Source: Microbacterium maritypicum MF109 (GTDB lineage: Bacteria > Actinomycetota > Actinomycetes > Actinomycetales > Microbacteriaceae). Taken from it: a stretch of 64,000 bases of DNA. The translations under genes and the position numbers were made by a program. Shown piece by piece: positions 8,989-18,282 of the stretch. Location of the stretch: positions 94,002 to 158,001 of the forward strand of contig NZ_ATAO01000188.1 in assembly GCF_000455825.1 (NCBI RefSeq), given 5' to 3'. Positions within the stretch are counted from its first letter, which is position 1; each line of letters starts with the position of its first letter. Below the pieces are notes generated by a model. It was not told the origin of the DNA. It ran no database searches and saw nothing but the letters and a program-made list of their open reading frames with translations.

Positions 8989-10142
8989 CATTCGACCCTG
9001 CGACGCTCCTGCCCGACGACCTTCTCGAGCGCATCCGCGAGCGCGCACCGATCCACGACCGCGAGAACACCTTCCCCCAGCAGGACCTCGACGAGTTGCG
9101 CGCGGCCGGCTACCTGTCGATCCTGGTGCCGAAGGAGCGCGGAGGGGCGGGGCTCGGACTCGCCGAGGCCGCGATCCTGCAGCAGCGTCTCGCCGGTGCC
9201 GCGCCGGCGACGGCGCTGGCCATCAACATGCATCTCGTGTGGACCGGCGTGGCGAAGGTCTTCTCCGACAGAGGCGTCCCCGGCCTCGAGTTCGTGCAGG
9301 ACGGCGCTGCGGCAGGCGAGGTCTTCGCCTTCGGCATCAGCGAGGGCGGCAACGACCTGGTGCTGTTCGGCAGCGACACCGCGGCCGTGCCCGACGGCGA
9401 CGGCGGCTACGCGTTCACCGGGACCAAGATCTTCACCTCCCTCGCTCCGGTCTGGACGCGGCTGGGGCTGCACGGCCTCGACACCACCAGCCCCGATGGG
9501 CCGAAGCTCGTGTTCGCCTTCGTGGAGCGGACGCACGCCGTCACGACGTCCGACGACTGGGACACCCTCGGCATGCGGGGCACGCAGAGCCGCACCACCC
9601 GGCTGAACGGCGCCGTGGCCGATGCCGCGCACGTGGTGCGGCGCATCGACCCCGGGCCCAGCCCCGATCCGATCGTGTTCGGCATCTTCTCGGTGTTCGA
9701 GATCCTGCTCGCCTCCGTCTACACCGGCATCGCCCGGAGAGCGCTCGAGCTGGCCGTGACGACGGCGCAGAAGCGGCACTCGAAGAAGACCGGCCTCGCC
9801 TACAGCCAGGACCCCGACATCCGCTGGCGCATCGCCGACATGGCCATCGCCTACGACGCCCTGCCGCCGCAGATCGCCTCCCTCGCCCGTGATGTGGACG
9901 ACGGCGTCGATCACGGCGCGCGCTGGTTCCCGCAGCTCTCCGGCGTCAAGCACCGGGCGATCACGATGGCCAAGCACGTGGTCGACGAGGCGATGCTCGT
10001 GGCCGGCGGCGGGTCGTACTTCTCCGCCAACGAGCTCTCGCGTCTCTACCGTGACGTGCTGGCCGGGGCGTTCCACCCCTCCGACCCCGAATCCGCGCAT
10101 TCGACGGCGGCGAACGCCTGGCTGGGTCCGCTCGAGAGCTGA
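8985..10142 (+). CDS. Acyl-CoA dehydrogenase-like flavoprotein
   Basis: A 385-residue FAD or FMN protein of the acyl-CoA dehydrogenase superfamily. The N-terminal helical domain has LVPKERGGAGLGLAEAA. The middle beta domain has GISEGGNDL and FTGTKIFTS. The C-terminal helical domain ends with LYRDVLAGAFHPSDPES. At the place where medium-chain dehydrogenases carry the catalytic Glu (YRD...YEGT) this protein reads FHPSD, closer to DszC/SfnB-type monooxygenases, so it may not be a true dehydrogenase. The ATG at 8985 overlaps the hydrolase stop. Confidence 0.88.
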   Translation: MTFDPATLLPDDLLERIRERAPIHDRENTFPQQDLDELRAAGYLSILVPKERGGAGLGLAEAAILQQRLAGAAPATALAINMHLVWTGVAKVFSDRGVPGLEFVQDGAAAGEVFAFGISEGGNDLVLFGSDTAAVPDGDGGYAFTGTKIFTSLAPVWTRLGLHGLDTTSPDGPKLVFAFVERTHAVTTSDDWDTLGMRGTQSRTTRLNGAVADAAHVVRRIDPGPSPDPIVFGIFSVFEILLASVYTGIARRALELAVTTAQKRHSKKTGLAYSQDPDIRWRIADMAIAYDALPPQIASLARDVDDGVDHGARWFPQLSGVKHRAITMAKHVVDEAMLVAGGGSYFSANELSRLYRDVLAGAFHPSDPESAHSTAANAWLGPLES

Positions 10143-10180
10143 ATTTCCTGCCGATTCCGCTGGACGAATCGCCAGATTCT

Positions 10181-10225
10181 GCGAAATCGGTTGCCGAGCG
10201 CATTGCGGAGTGCGAAGATCGCACC
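10181..10225 (+). promoter_or_regulatory. Promoter region of the Lrp-aminotransferase operon with TTCGCA half-sites
   Basis: GAAGAT at 10214-10219 lies 6 nt before the ATG at 10226, a leaderless arrangement. Two TGCGAA half-sites lie in the region (around 10180 and 10211). The decamer GCGAAATCGG at 10181-10190 recurs at 24095-24104 before potA. Confidence 0.45.
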
Positions 10226-10693
10226 ATGAGTCCGGCGAAGAAGCACCCTTCCCTCGATGCGGTCTCGAAGACGATCGTCGAGCTGCTCCAAGAGGACGGC
10301 CGTCGTTCGTATTCGGAGATCGGCCGCACCGTCGGGATGAGCGAAGCCGCGGTGCGCCAGAGGGTGCAGCGGCTCACCGAGTCGGGTGTGATGCAGATCG
10401 TCGCCGTCACCGACCCGATGCAGCTGGGCTTCCACCGCCAGGCCATGATCGGCGTCCGCGTGTCCGGCGACGCGCGCCGTGTCGCCGAGGCCATCGCCGC
10501 GATCGAGTCCGTCGACTACGTGGTCATCACGGTCGGCTCGTTCGACGTCCTCGCCGAGGTCGTCTGCGAGGACGACGACGACCTGCTCGCGCTGATCAAC
10601 GACGTCATCCGCCCGATCGATGGCGTCCTCTCCACCGAAACCTTCATCTACGCCAAGCTGCAGAAGCAGCTCTACAACTGGGGGACCAGATGA
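10226..10693 (+). CDS. Lrp/AsnC-family transcriptional regulator
   Basis: A 155-residue feast/famine regulator. Residues 10-55 make the AsnC-type helix-turn-helix (TIVELLQEDGRRSYSEIGRT, then SEAAVRQRVQRL), and the C-terminal RAM domain binds an amino-acid-like effector. Its stop overlaps the aminotransferase start by 4 nt, so it probably controls this operon and responds to its substrate. Similar TTCGC half-sites occur before potA, so the regulon may be wider. Confidence 0.95.
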   Translation: MSPAKKHPSLDAVSKTIVELLQEDGRRSYSEIGRTVGMSEAAVRQRVQRLTESGVMQIVAVTDPMQLGFHRQAMIGVRVSGDARRVAEAIAAIESVDYVVITVGSFDVLAEVVCEDDDDLLALINDVIRPIDGVLSTETFIYAKLQKQLYNWGTR

Positions 10694-12084
10694 GCACCGC
10701 ACGCACCATCCCTTCCGAGTCCGCACTGCAGACGATGGCGAAGGACCATCTCTGGATGCACTTCACCCGGCAGTCGACGATGGCGGAGTCGGGTGTGCCC
10801 ATCATCGTCAAGGGAGACGGGCATCGGATCTGGGATGCCAAGGGCAAGGAATACTTCGACGGCCTGGCCGGACTCTTCGTCGTGAACGCCGGCCACGGTC
10901 GGCGTCGGCTGGCCGAGGCCGCGGCGGCGCAGGCCTCCGAGCTGGCCTTCTTCCCCCTCTGGTCGTATGCGCACCCGGCAGCGATCGAGCTGGCCGACCG
11001 TCTCGCCGACGAGGCGCCGGGCGACCTCAACAAGGTCTTCTTCTCCACCGGGGGCGGCGAGGCGGTCGAGACCGCGTTCAAGCTCGCGAAGCACTACTGG
11101 AAGCTGCAGGGCAAGCCCGCCAAGCACAAGGTGATCTCTCGCGCCGTCGCGTATCACGGCACCCCGCAGGGCGCGCTGGCGATCACGGGCATCCCGGCGA
11201 TGAAGTCGATGTTCGAGCCCGTCACCCCCGGCGGCTTCCGCGTGCCCAACACCAACTTCTACCGCGCGGCCGAGATGGGTGGACCCGCCGACGACCTCGA
11301 GGCATTCGGACGCTGGGCGGCCGACCGCATCGAGGAGATGATCCTCTTCGAAGGCGCTGACACCGTGGCCGCCGTGTTCCTCGAGCCGGTGCAGAACTCC
11401 GGCGGATGCTTCCCGCCCCCTCCCGGCTACTTCGCCCGCGTCCGCGAGATCTGCGACCGCCACGACGTGCTGCTCGTCTCGGACGAGGTCATCTGCGCCT
11501 TCGGCCGCCTCGGTCACACCTTCGCCTGCACGGGCCTGGGCTACGTGCCCGACATGATCACGTGCGCCAAGGGCATGACGAGCGGCTACTCCCCCATCGG
11601 CGCGACCATCGTCAGCGACCGTATCTACGAGCCCTTCTCGAAGGGCGATCTGTCCTTCCCGCACGGCTACACGTTCGGCGGACACCCGGTGTCGGCCGCT
11701 GTCGCTCTGGAGAACCTGGCGATCTTCGACGAGGAGGGGCTGAACGCGCACGTGCGCGAGAATTCCCCGCTGTTCCGCACCGAGCTCGAGAAGCTGCTCG
11801 ACCTGCCGCTGGTGGGCGACGTGCGGGGCGACGGCTACTTCTTCGGCATCGAGCTCGTGAAGGACAAGTCGACCAAGGAGACCTTCGACGACGACGAGTC
11901 CGAGCGGCTGCTGCGCGGCTTCCTCTCCCCCGCCCTGTTCGAGGCCGGTCTGTATTGCCGCGCCGACGACCGCGGCGACCCCGTGATCCAGCTCGCGCCG
12001 CCGCTCACCGTCGGGCCTTCGGAATTCCGCGAGATCGAGCAGATCCTGCGCGACGTGCTGACACGCGCGCAGTCGGTGCTCTGA
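10690..12084 (+). CDS. Class III aminotransferase (omega-amine/putrescine:pyruvate type)
   Basis: A 464-residue PLP-dependent omega-aminotransferase that moves the terminal amino group of an amine or omega-amino acid to pyruvate or a keto acid. FFSTGGGEAVETAFKLAKHY (about residue 118) is the phosphate-binding region, LVSDEVICAFGRLG (about 267) carries the cofactor Asp, and ITCAKGMTSGYSP (about 296) holds the PLP lysine. ATG at 10690 overlaps the Lrp stop. Similarity in form and the polyamine genes nearby favour putrescine or beta-alanine as donor, but this is inferred. Confidence 0.93.
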   Translation: MSTARTIPSESALQTMAKDHLWMHFTRQSTMAESGVPIIVKGDGHRIWDAKGKEYFDGLAGLFVVNAGHGRRRLAEAAAAQASELAFFPLWSYAHPAAIELADRLADEAPGDLNKVFFSTGGGEAVETAFKLAKHYWKLQGKPAKHKVISRAVAYHGTPQGALAITGIPAMKSMFEPVTPGGFRVPNTNFYRAAEMGGPADDLEAFGRWAADRIEEMILFEGADTVAAVFLEPVQNSGGCFPPPPGYFARVREICDRHDVLLVSDEVICAFGRLGHTFACTGLGYVPDMITCAKGMTSGYSPIGATIVSDRIYEPFSKGDLSFPHGYTFGGHPVSAAVALENLAIFDEEGLNAHVRENSPLFRTELEKLLDLPLVGDVRGDGYFFGIELVKDKSTKETFDDDESERLLRGFLSPALFEAGLYCRADDRGDPVIQLAPPLTVGPSEFREIEQILRDVLTRAQSVL

Positions 12085-12115
12085 CCCTCGCGCGCACCGA
12101 TCGGGCGGATACGGG

Positions 12116-13660
12116 TCAGGCCACCGGCACCGCGCTCCGCTTCGCCAGCAGCGCGAGGTGGAGCGCGGCGAGCGTCTCCCCGTCGTCGAGGTCGACGTCG
12201 AGCAGATCACCGATCAGGGTGAGCCGCTGGTAGAAGACGGATCTCGAGAGGTGGCTCGCGGCCGCCGCCGCGGAGCGATTTCCGGGGTGGGTGACGAGCG
12301 CCGCGAGCACGTCGAGCAGGTCTCCGCGCCGGTCGCGGTCGTACGCCACGACCGGGGCGAGCATCCGCTCGCTGTGCGCGAGCAGGCGCTGATCGTCACG
12401 CAACGAGGCGACGAAGCGCTCGAGCGGACGGTCGTCGACGCGTCGCACGCGCGGGCCGGATTCGGAGCGGTCGCTCGCCGCGAGGTCTCTCGCCGCGCGC
12501 AATGAGGCGAGCAGCCCCAGGACATCTTCGGCGGGAGGGCCGACGAAGACCGTGCGCGCGGGCCCGGCGATGCGCACGGCGAGAGCATCGGTGAGCAGCG
12601 CGGACTCAGGGAGCGACAGCAGGGCGACGTCGTCCTCTCCCACGCGTGCGGCGACCACGGCGGCCCCGGCCTGCCGAGCCCGGTAGGCGAGCTCGGCCGC
12701 CGACTCCGCCCCGCGGGCGACGATGCCGTGGCAATGCCGACCCGAAAGAGCGAACCCGCCCGAAGCCAGACGGGCGGCGATGTCGGCCGGGTTCGCGAAC
12801 CGCGCGCCGAGCAGATCGTCGATGATGCCCCGCTGCGCGAGCAGCGACCACTCGGTGTCGCCCCCGTCCGCCAGGCAGCCGAAGGCCAGTGCCGTCGCCC
12901 CCTGTTCGAGCACCGTGTGCCGGCCCGCCGGGTGCACGGGGCCCGGAAGGGCGAGCAGGGTTCCCCACCGCACCCCCCGCGCCTGCACCGGGATGCGATC
13001 GGCCGCGTCGAGCTGTCCGAGCGCCTGCGCGACCGGCATCCGCAGGGTCTCGAGCGCGATCACCTCGTGCGCGAGGTTCTCCAACACGACGGGCGCGCCG
13101 AGCGCTCTCGCGGTCTCGGCGACGACGACGTCGGCCGGAGCGCCCTGCAGGCTCAGCGCAGTGAAGAGCTCGTGCAGGCGCTGGCGTTCGTGCAGCGCAT
13201 CCGTCTGAGCGGCGATGAGCGATCTGTGCACCGACTCCGTCACCGCGACGAACTTGATCTCGCTGGTCAGGGCGATCAGGGCGAGACCGACGTCCCGGCA
13301 CACCTCGGTCACGGCATCGGGGATCTGCGATTGGCCGGACCCGAGCTCCACGACGATGCCCGCGATCCCCGCACGGTGCAGGGCTCTCGCGAAGTCGCGC
13401 AGCTCGTCCGGAGCCGTCGGCCATCCCGCCCCGGTGCTGAGCAGCAGCTCGCCGCCGTCGAGCAGTCGGGCGACTCCTGCGCTGTCGGAGACATGCACCC
13501 AGCGCACGTCGGCATCGAGAGCGGCGCCGCCCACGACCACGTCCGGTGCGCCCGCCTGCAGCACCGGATCGGCGAGAACGTCGGCCACCGTGAGCACACC
13601 CCCTGCCCGACTCGGACGATCTGTCCGATGCGGGCTCAAGTCCTGACGTTCTGACACCAC
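12116..13660 (-). CDS. PucR-family transcriptional regulator
   Basis: A regulator of about 514 residues with the PucR N-terminal domain (LTVADVLADPVLQAG and LLLSTGAGW), a central GGDEF-like region and a C-terminal HTH_30 helix-turn-helix (HPGNRSAAAAASHLSRSVFY). PucR-type activators control purine, GABA, beta-alanine or amine catabolic genes. The GTG at 13660 is preferred because GGAAGAG lies 7 nt upstream; an ATG at 13696 without a ribosome site is possible. It is divergent from mmsA and the second aminotransferase, its likely targets. Confidence 0.92.
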   Translation of the reverse strand: MVSERQDLSPHRTDRPSRAGGVLTVADVLADPVLQAGAPDVVVGGAALDADVRWVHVSDSAGVARLLDGGELLLSTGAGWPTAPDELRDFARALHRAGIAGIVVELGSGQSQIPDAVTEVCRDVGLALIALTSEIKFVAVTESVHRSLIAAQTDALHERQRLHELFTALSLQGAPADVVVAETARALGAPVVLENLAHEVIALETLRMPVAQALGQLDAADRIPVQARGVRWGTLLALPGPVHPAGRHTVLEQGATALAFGCLADGGDTEWSLLAQRGIIDDLLGARFANPADIAARLASGGFALSGRHCHGIVARGAESAAELAYRARQAGAAVVAARVGEDDVALLSLPESALLTDALAVRIAGPARTVFVGPPAEDVLGLLASLRAARDLAASDRSESGPRVRRVDDRPLERFVASLRDDQRLLAHSERMLAPVVAYDRDRRGDLLDVLAALVTHPGNRSAAAAASHLSRSVFYQRLTLIGDLLDVDLDDGETLAALHLALLAKRSAVPVA

Positions 13661-13703
13661 TCGACGCTCTTCCGCTCTGTGATCATTGAGGAACATCAGC
13701 GTA

Positions 13704-13738
13704 TCGAACGTTCAGTCAGAGTGTTCGAATCCGTATTC
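13704..13738 (+). promoter_or_regulatory. mmsA promoter with inverted repeat for the PucR regulator
   Basis: TATTCT at 13733-13738 is a good -10 hexamer ahead of mmsA. Upstream, TCGAAC (13704-13709) and GTTCGA (13723-13728) form an inverted repeat, and the left half also belongs to the palindrome GAACGTTC. The place, around -35, suits a PucR activator site. Binding is inferred. Confidence 0.45.
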
Positions 13739-13758
13739 TTCAGCCTCGGAGGAACATC

Positions 13759-15243
<1,485 letters not shown>

Positions 15244-15258
15244 CGAGGAGCGACCACG

Positions 15259-16647
15259 ATGACGAACTTCACCGACCGCCACGGCGTCTCGCACCCGCTC
15301 CCCGCGCCCGAGGCCGAAGCGCAGGTGCGTGCGGACGACCGCGGCCACGTGTTCCATTCCTGGAGCGCGCAGGGCCTGATCGATCCGCATCCCGTCGCCG
15401 CGGGCGAGGGCTCGACGTTCTGGGACTACCAGGGCAATGCGTACCTCGACTTCTCGAGCCAACTCGTGAACCTGAACCTGGGGCACCAGCATCCCGACCT
15501 GGTCGCGGCGATCCAAGAGCAGGCCGGGCGTCTCGCGACGATCCAGCCCGCGATCGCCAACGACGTGCGCGGGGAACTCGCGCGACTGATCGCCGAGGTC
15601 GCGCCGGAGGGCCTGGAGAAGGTGTTCTTCACCAACGGCGGCGCCGAGGCCAACGAGTACGCGGTGCGCATGGCCCGCCAGTTCACCGGCCGTCGCAAGG
15701 TGCTGTCGATGTACCGCAGCTACCACGGCTCCACATCGACCGCGATCTCGCTCACCGGCGACCCGCGGCGTTGGGCGAACGACACCGTCGACTCCGGCGC
15801 CGTGCGCTTCTTCGGACCGTACCTGTACCGCTCGCCGTTCCACGCCGAGACCCCGGAGCAGGAGTCCGAACGAGCACTCGCGCATCTCGAGCAGACGATC
15901 CAGCTCGAAGGGCCGCAGACGATCGCGGCGATCATCATCGAGACGGTCGTCGGCACCAACGGCGTGCTCGTGCCGCCGCCCGGATACCTGCAGGGCGTGC
16001 GCGCGCTGTGCGACCGCTACGGCATCGTCTACATCGCCGACGAGGTCATGGTGGGATTCGGGCGACTGGGCGAATGGTTCGGCATCGACGCGTTCGACGC
16101 CAGCCCCGACCTGATCACCTTCGCGAAGGGCGTGAACTCGGGCTACGTGCCCCTCGGCGGCGTGGTGATCTCCGACCGCATCGCGAGCGCCTTCGACACG
16201 ATGCCCTTCGCCGGCGGGCTGACCTACTCGGGGCACCCGCTGGCCTGTGCGGCGGGTGTCGCGACGTTCGAGGTGTTCCGTCGCGACGGCATCCTCGAGC
16301 GCGTGCGCGACCTCGGCGAACGCGTGGTCGGTCCGACCGTGCGCTCCTGGGCCGAGAAGCACCCGAGCGTCGGCGATGTGCGCGGCCTCGGACTGTTCTG
16401 GGCGGTCGAGCTGGTCCGTGACCAGGAGACGCGCGAGCCCCTCGTGCCGTTCAACGCCTCCGGCGCGGATGCCGCTCCGATGGGCGCCTTCGCCGCTGCC
16501 GCCAAGAAGGCCGGCGTCTGGCCGTTCACGCATTTCAACCGCATGCACGTGGCCCCGCCGCTGGTGATCAGCGAAGAAGACCTGGTGCGCGGACTCACCG
16601 TGCTCGACGAAGCGCTCTCCGTGGCCGACGAGGCCGCCGCAGGCTGA
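15259..16647 (+). CDS. Class III aminotransferase (beta-alanine/taurine:pyruvate type)
   Basis: A 462-residue PLP-dependent omega-aminotransferase. VFFTNGGAEANEYAVRMARQ near residue 118 binds phosphate, IYIADEVMVGFGRLGEW near 258 carries the cofactor Asp, and LITFAKGVNSGYVPLGG near 284 the PLP lysine. ACGAGGAGCGACC precedes the ATG. It lies 15 bp behind mmsA in one operon, which fits production of malonate semialdehyde from beta-alanine that MmsA then consumes. Taurine:pyruvate transamination is a possible alternative. Confidence 0.93.
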   Translation: MTNFTDRHGVSHPLPAPEAEAQVRADDRGHVFHSWSAQGLIDPHPVAAGEGSTFWDYQGNAYLDFSSQLVNLNLGHQHPDLVAAIQEQAGRLATIQPAIANDVRGELARLIAEVAPEGLEKVFFTNGGAEANEYAVRMARQFTGRRKVLSMYRSYHGSTSTAISLTGDPRRWANDTVDSGAVRFFGPYLYRSPFHAETPEQESERALAHLEQTIQLEGPQTIAAIIIETVVGTNGVLVPPPGYLQGVRALCDRYGIVYIADEVMVGFGRLGEWFGIDAFDASPDLITFAKGVNSGYVPLGGVVISDRIASAFDTMPFAGGLTYSGHPLACAAGVATFEVFRRDGILERVRDLGERVVGPTVRSWAEKHPSVGDVRGLGLFWAVELVRDQETREPLVPFNASGADAAPMGAFAAAAKKAGVWPFTHFNRMHVAPPLVISEEDLVRGLTVLDEALSVADEAAAG

Positions 16648-16768
16648 CGCGAGAACACGGGTTTTCAGATGACGACCTTCGACCCTCGTACTACGAGCCC
16701 GACTACAGCCCTCGCTACGACCCACGCGAACCTCAACGAGGGCACTAGCCGCTAGTCCGGAACAGCGG

Positions 16769-16796
16769 AGGGGTGAGCGCAGCCGCTCTCACCCCT
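16769..16796 (+). terminator. Hairpin terminator after the mmsA operon
   Basis: AGGGGTGAG (16769-16777) pairs perfectly with CTCACCCCT (16788-16796) around a 10-nt loop and is followed by TTCTCGTT. It ends transcription about 120 bp beyond the aminotransferase. The 16648-16768 stretch contains only a doubtful 28-codon frame. Confidence 0.7.
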
Positions 16797-16810
16797 TCTC
16801 GTTCGTCACT

Positions 16811-17044
16811 TCATGTTTGTTGACGCCTCAGAGCCGCGATAAGGGCTCTGGAGAATCTTCTTTCTACAAGATAGAGCGCCGTCATCATGAGCAGCAAGAT
16901 CGCTGCAGCGATCGCGCTCAGCATTGGAGGGTCATTCCAGAAAACGATGGCTGCGACCAGCGCGAGGACAGGCGCCACCCAGCTGATGATGAGAAGACTG
17001 CGCTTCCGTTTCGCCATAGGGCCAAGTTCATTGAGAGAGACCAT
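16811..17044 (-). CDS. Small two-helix membrane protein of unknown function
   Basis: A 77-residue protein not recognised as any named family. A basic head (AKRKRS) is followed by two hydrophobic segments, roughly residues 16-37 and 41-60, and a basic tail (RRFSRALIAALRRQQT). AAGGAG stands 8 nt before the ATG, within the 20-bp gap to the secreted-protein gene upstream, so the two are probably co-transcribed. Sampled lines here are about 53 percent GC, well below the neighbours. One idea, unproven, is that it protects the cell against or helps export the secreted partner. Confidence 0.72.
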   Translation of the reverse strand: MVSLNELGPMAKRKRSLLIISWVAPVLALVAAIVFWNDPPMLSAIAAAILLLMMTALYLVERRFSRALIAALRRQQT

Positions 17045-17064
17045 GGTTGAAGCTCCTTATCTCC

Positions 17065-17943
17065 TTACGGTCCTGTACACCAGATGTGACCCGCCCAGGT
17101 CCAGTACACCCAGATGCCCTTACCGGCCTGGTTGCATAGCCCCAGCCCCACGTTGTAGAGAGCTACCGGGCCAACAAATCCTGGAATCAGTGCGTACAGG
17201 ATGGACGCAGTTTGACTGATCGAGACCTTGTTCGCGGGGATCCACGTTTTCCCTCCCCACCAATAGGTCGGATCGGCGACGACCGGATAGGCCACATCGC
17301 GGGCAGTGTGTTCAACGACCTGCACGAGCTGAGTGCCATCAACTTCGTATCGAGTCGGAACTGCAGCGCCGTTCGCATCGACCGCCCATGGCACATTCGT
17401 TGTGATCACCGTGATGCCATCTCGATCCGCAACCACCGCTGATCCGTCCTCGACCAACATCACCGAACCGCCGACAGGAACGTCGATTCCGTAGGCGAAG
17501 CGCTCGGGAGCTTTCGATGAAGCGATCGTGGTGAGCATCTGCACACCATCTGAAAATGGCACGACCGTGTTAGCCACACCGTTATCCGAGGGGTATGCGA
17601 CAGCCCCCGATTCCAATGAGACGCCCGCTTCACCCCCTTCCGAAGCAGGAAGGCTGATGCCCACCACAGCATCCCCGACGGCGAGCTTCACTCCCTCGGA
17701 CGCATCCCGCGGCACGGTAACCGTGCTTCCTCCGACATCGAGCACCGCCACCGCATCATCTGTACGCGAAGACGCCGCCGCATCCTCAACCAAACCTGCC
17801 CTCACTCCGGCAAGAGCCCGCTCAACGTCTGCCACCGAAACCGTGTCAACATCCTCGGACGCATATGCCGGACCCACCCACGTACAGATCAGAGCCAGGG
17901 AGGCCACCACCGCCCCAGCCGAAACCTTTGTTCGATATCTCAC
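17065..17943 (-). CDS. Secreted protein of unknown function with PVVADP motif and Cys-containing C-terminus
   Basis: A 292-residue predicted exported protein. The GTG at 17943 is chosen because GGAGAAACA precedes it and the resulting N-terminus is a good signal peptide, with a likely cut after AYA (residue ~29). The middle is a small, beta-rich, Val/Asp-rich domain. The C-terminal 75 residues follow a DVAYPVVADPTYWWGG motif that I associate with uncharacterised secreted actinobacterial proteins, then a hydrophobic, Gly/Pro-rich stretch and a Trp-rich tail with two cysteines 22 residues apart. Lower GC than flanking genes and the coupled membrane gene suggest transfer. Function is unknown; a bacteriocin- or toxin-like precursor is only a hypothesis. 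Confidence 0.78.
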   Translation of the reverse strand: MRYRTKVSAGAVVASLALICTWVGPAYASEDVDTVSVADVERALAGVRAGLVEDAAASSRTDDAVAVLDVGGSTVTVPRDASEGVKLAVGDAVVGISLPASEGGEAGVSLESGAVAYPSDNGVANTVVPFSDGVQMLTTIASSKAPERFAYGIDVPVGGSVMLVEDGSAVVADRDGITVITTNVPWAVDANGAAVPTRYEVDGTQLVQVVEHTARDVAYPVVADPTYWWGGKTWIPANKVSISQTASILYALIPGFVGPVALYNVGLGLCNQAGKGIWVYWTWAGHIWCTGP

Positions 17944-18081
17944 TGTGTTTCTCCGATCACTCGACCCGCCGCGCGCACAAGCATCCCGCACTCCAGCAGA
18001 ACCTGTCTGTCCACCATTCGGGGGACGGACCAGCGAAACCCGCACCACATCGCGAAGAGCGACCGATATACGATTAGGCGG

Positions 18082-18235
18082 CAAACTCCACTCTCACGTC
18101 GATGTGTTCGACTGGTGGCTTCCCGAGGTCTACGCCGGCCCCACCTTTCGCACGCAGATCGTTGTGCGTCCGGCGGCCGCCGAGGAGATCGCAACGCACC
18201 AGGTCTGGGGGCGGTTAGCGACCGAGGGGCCCTGA
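18082..18235 (+). pseudogene. Coding-like fragment, possible gene remnant
   Basis: From about 18082 to the TGA at 18233-18235 the plus strand reads as a coherent peptide of about 50 residues (DVFDWWLPEVYAGPTF, then RTQIVVRPAAAEEIATH) with third positions rich in G and C, unlike the lower-GC DNA before it. No start codon or ribosome site serves it, and upstream the same frame merely runs antisense to the secreted-protein gene. It may be the tail of a gene cut by insertion of the lower-GC island. The parent family is not recognised. The rest of 17944-18282 shows no other gene. Confidence 0.3.
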
Positions 18236-18282
18236 GCTACTCCCCCCGATTTCCCTCGGCGTAATTGTCGGTGTGGTGTCAC

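Noticed and set aside
16648..16768. A 28-codon frame from ATG 16669 and an overlapping Tyr/Pro/Arg-rich frame
   Set aside because: Neither has a ribosome site or a recognisable product; the stretch is more likely the untranslated tail of the mmsA operon.
17528..18235. A 235-codon plus-strand gene
   Set aside because: Most of it is antisense to the secreted-protein gene; only the last ~50 codons look coding and are listed as a possible remnant.
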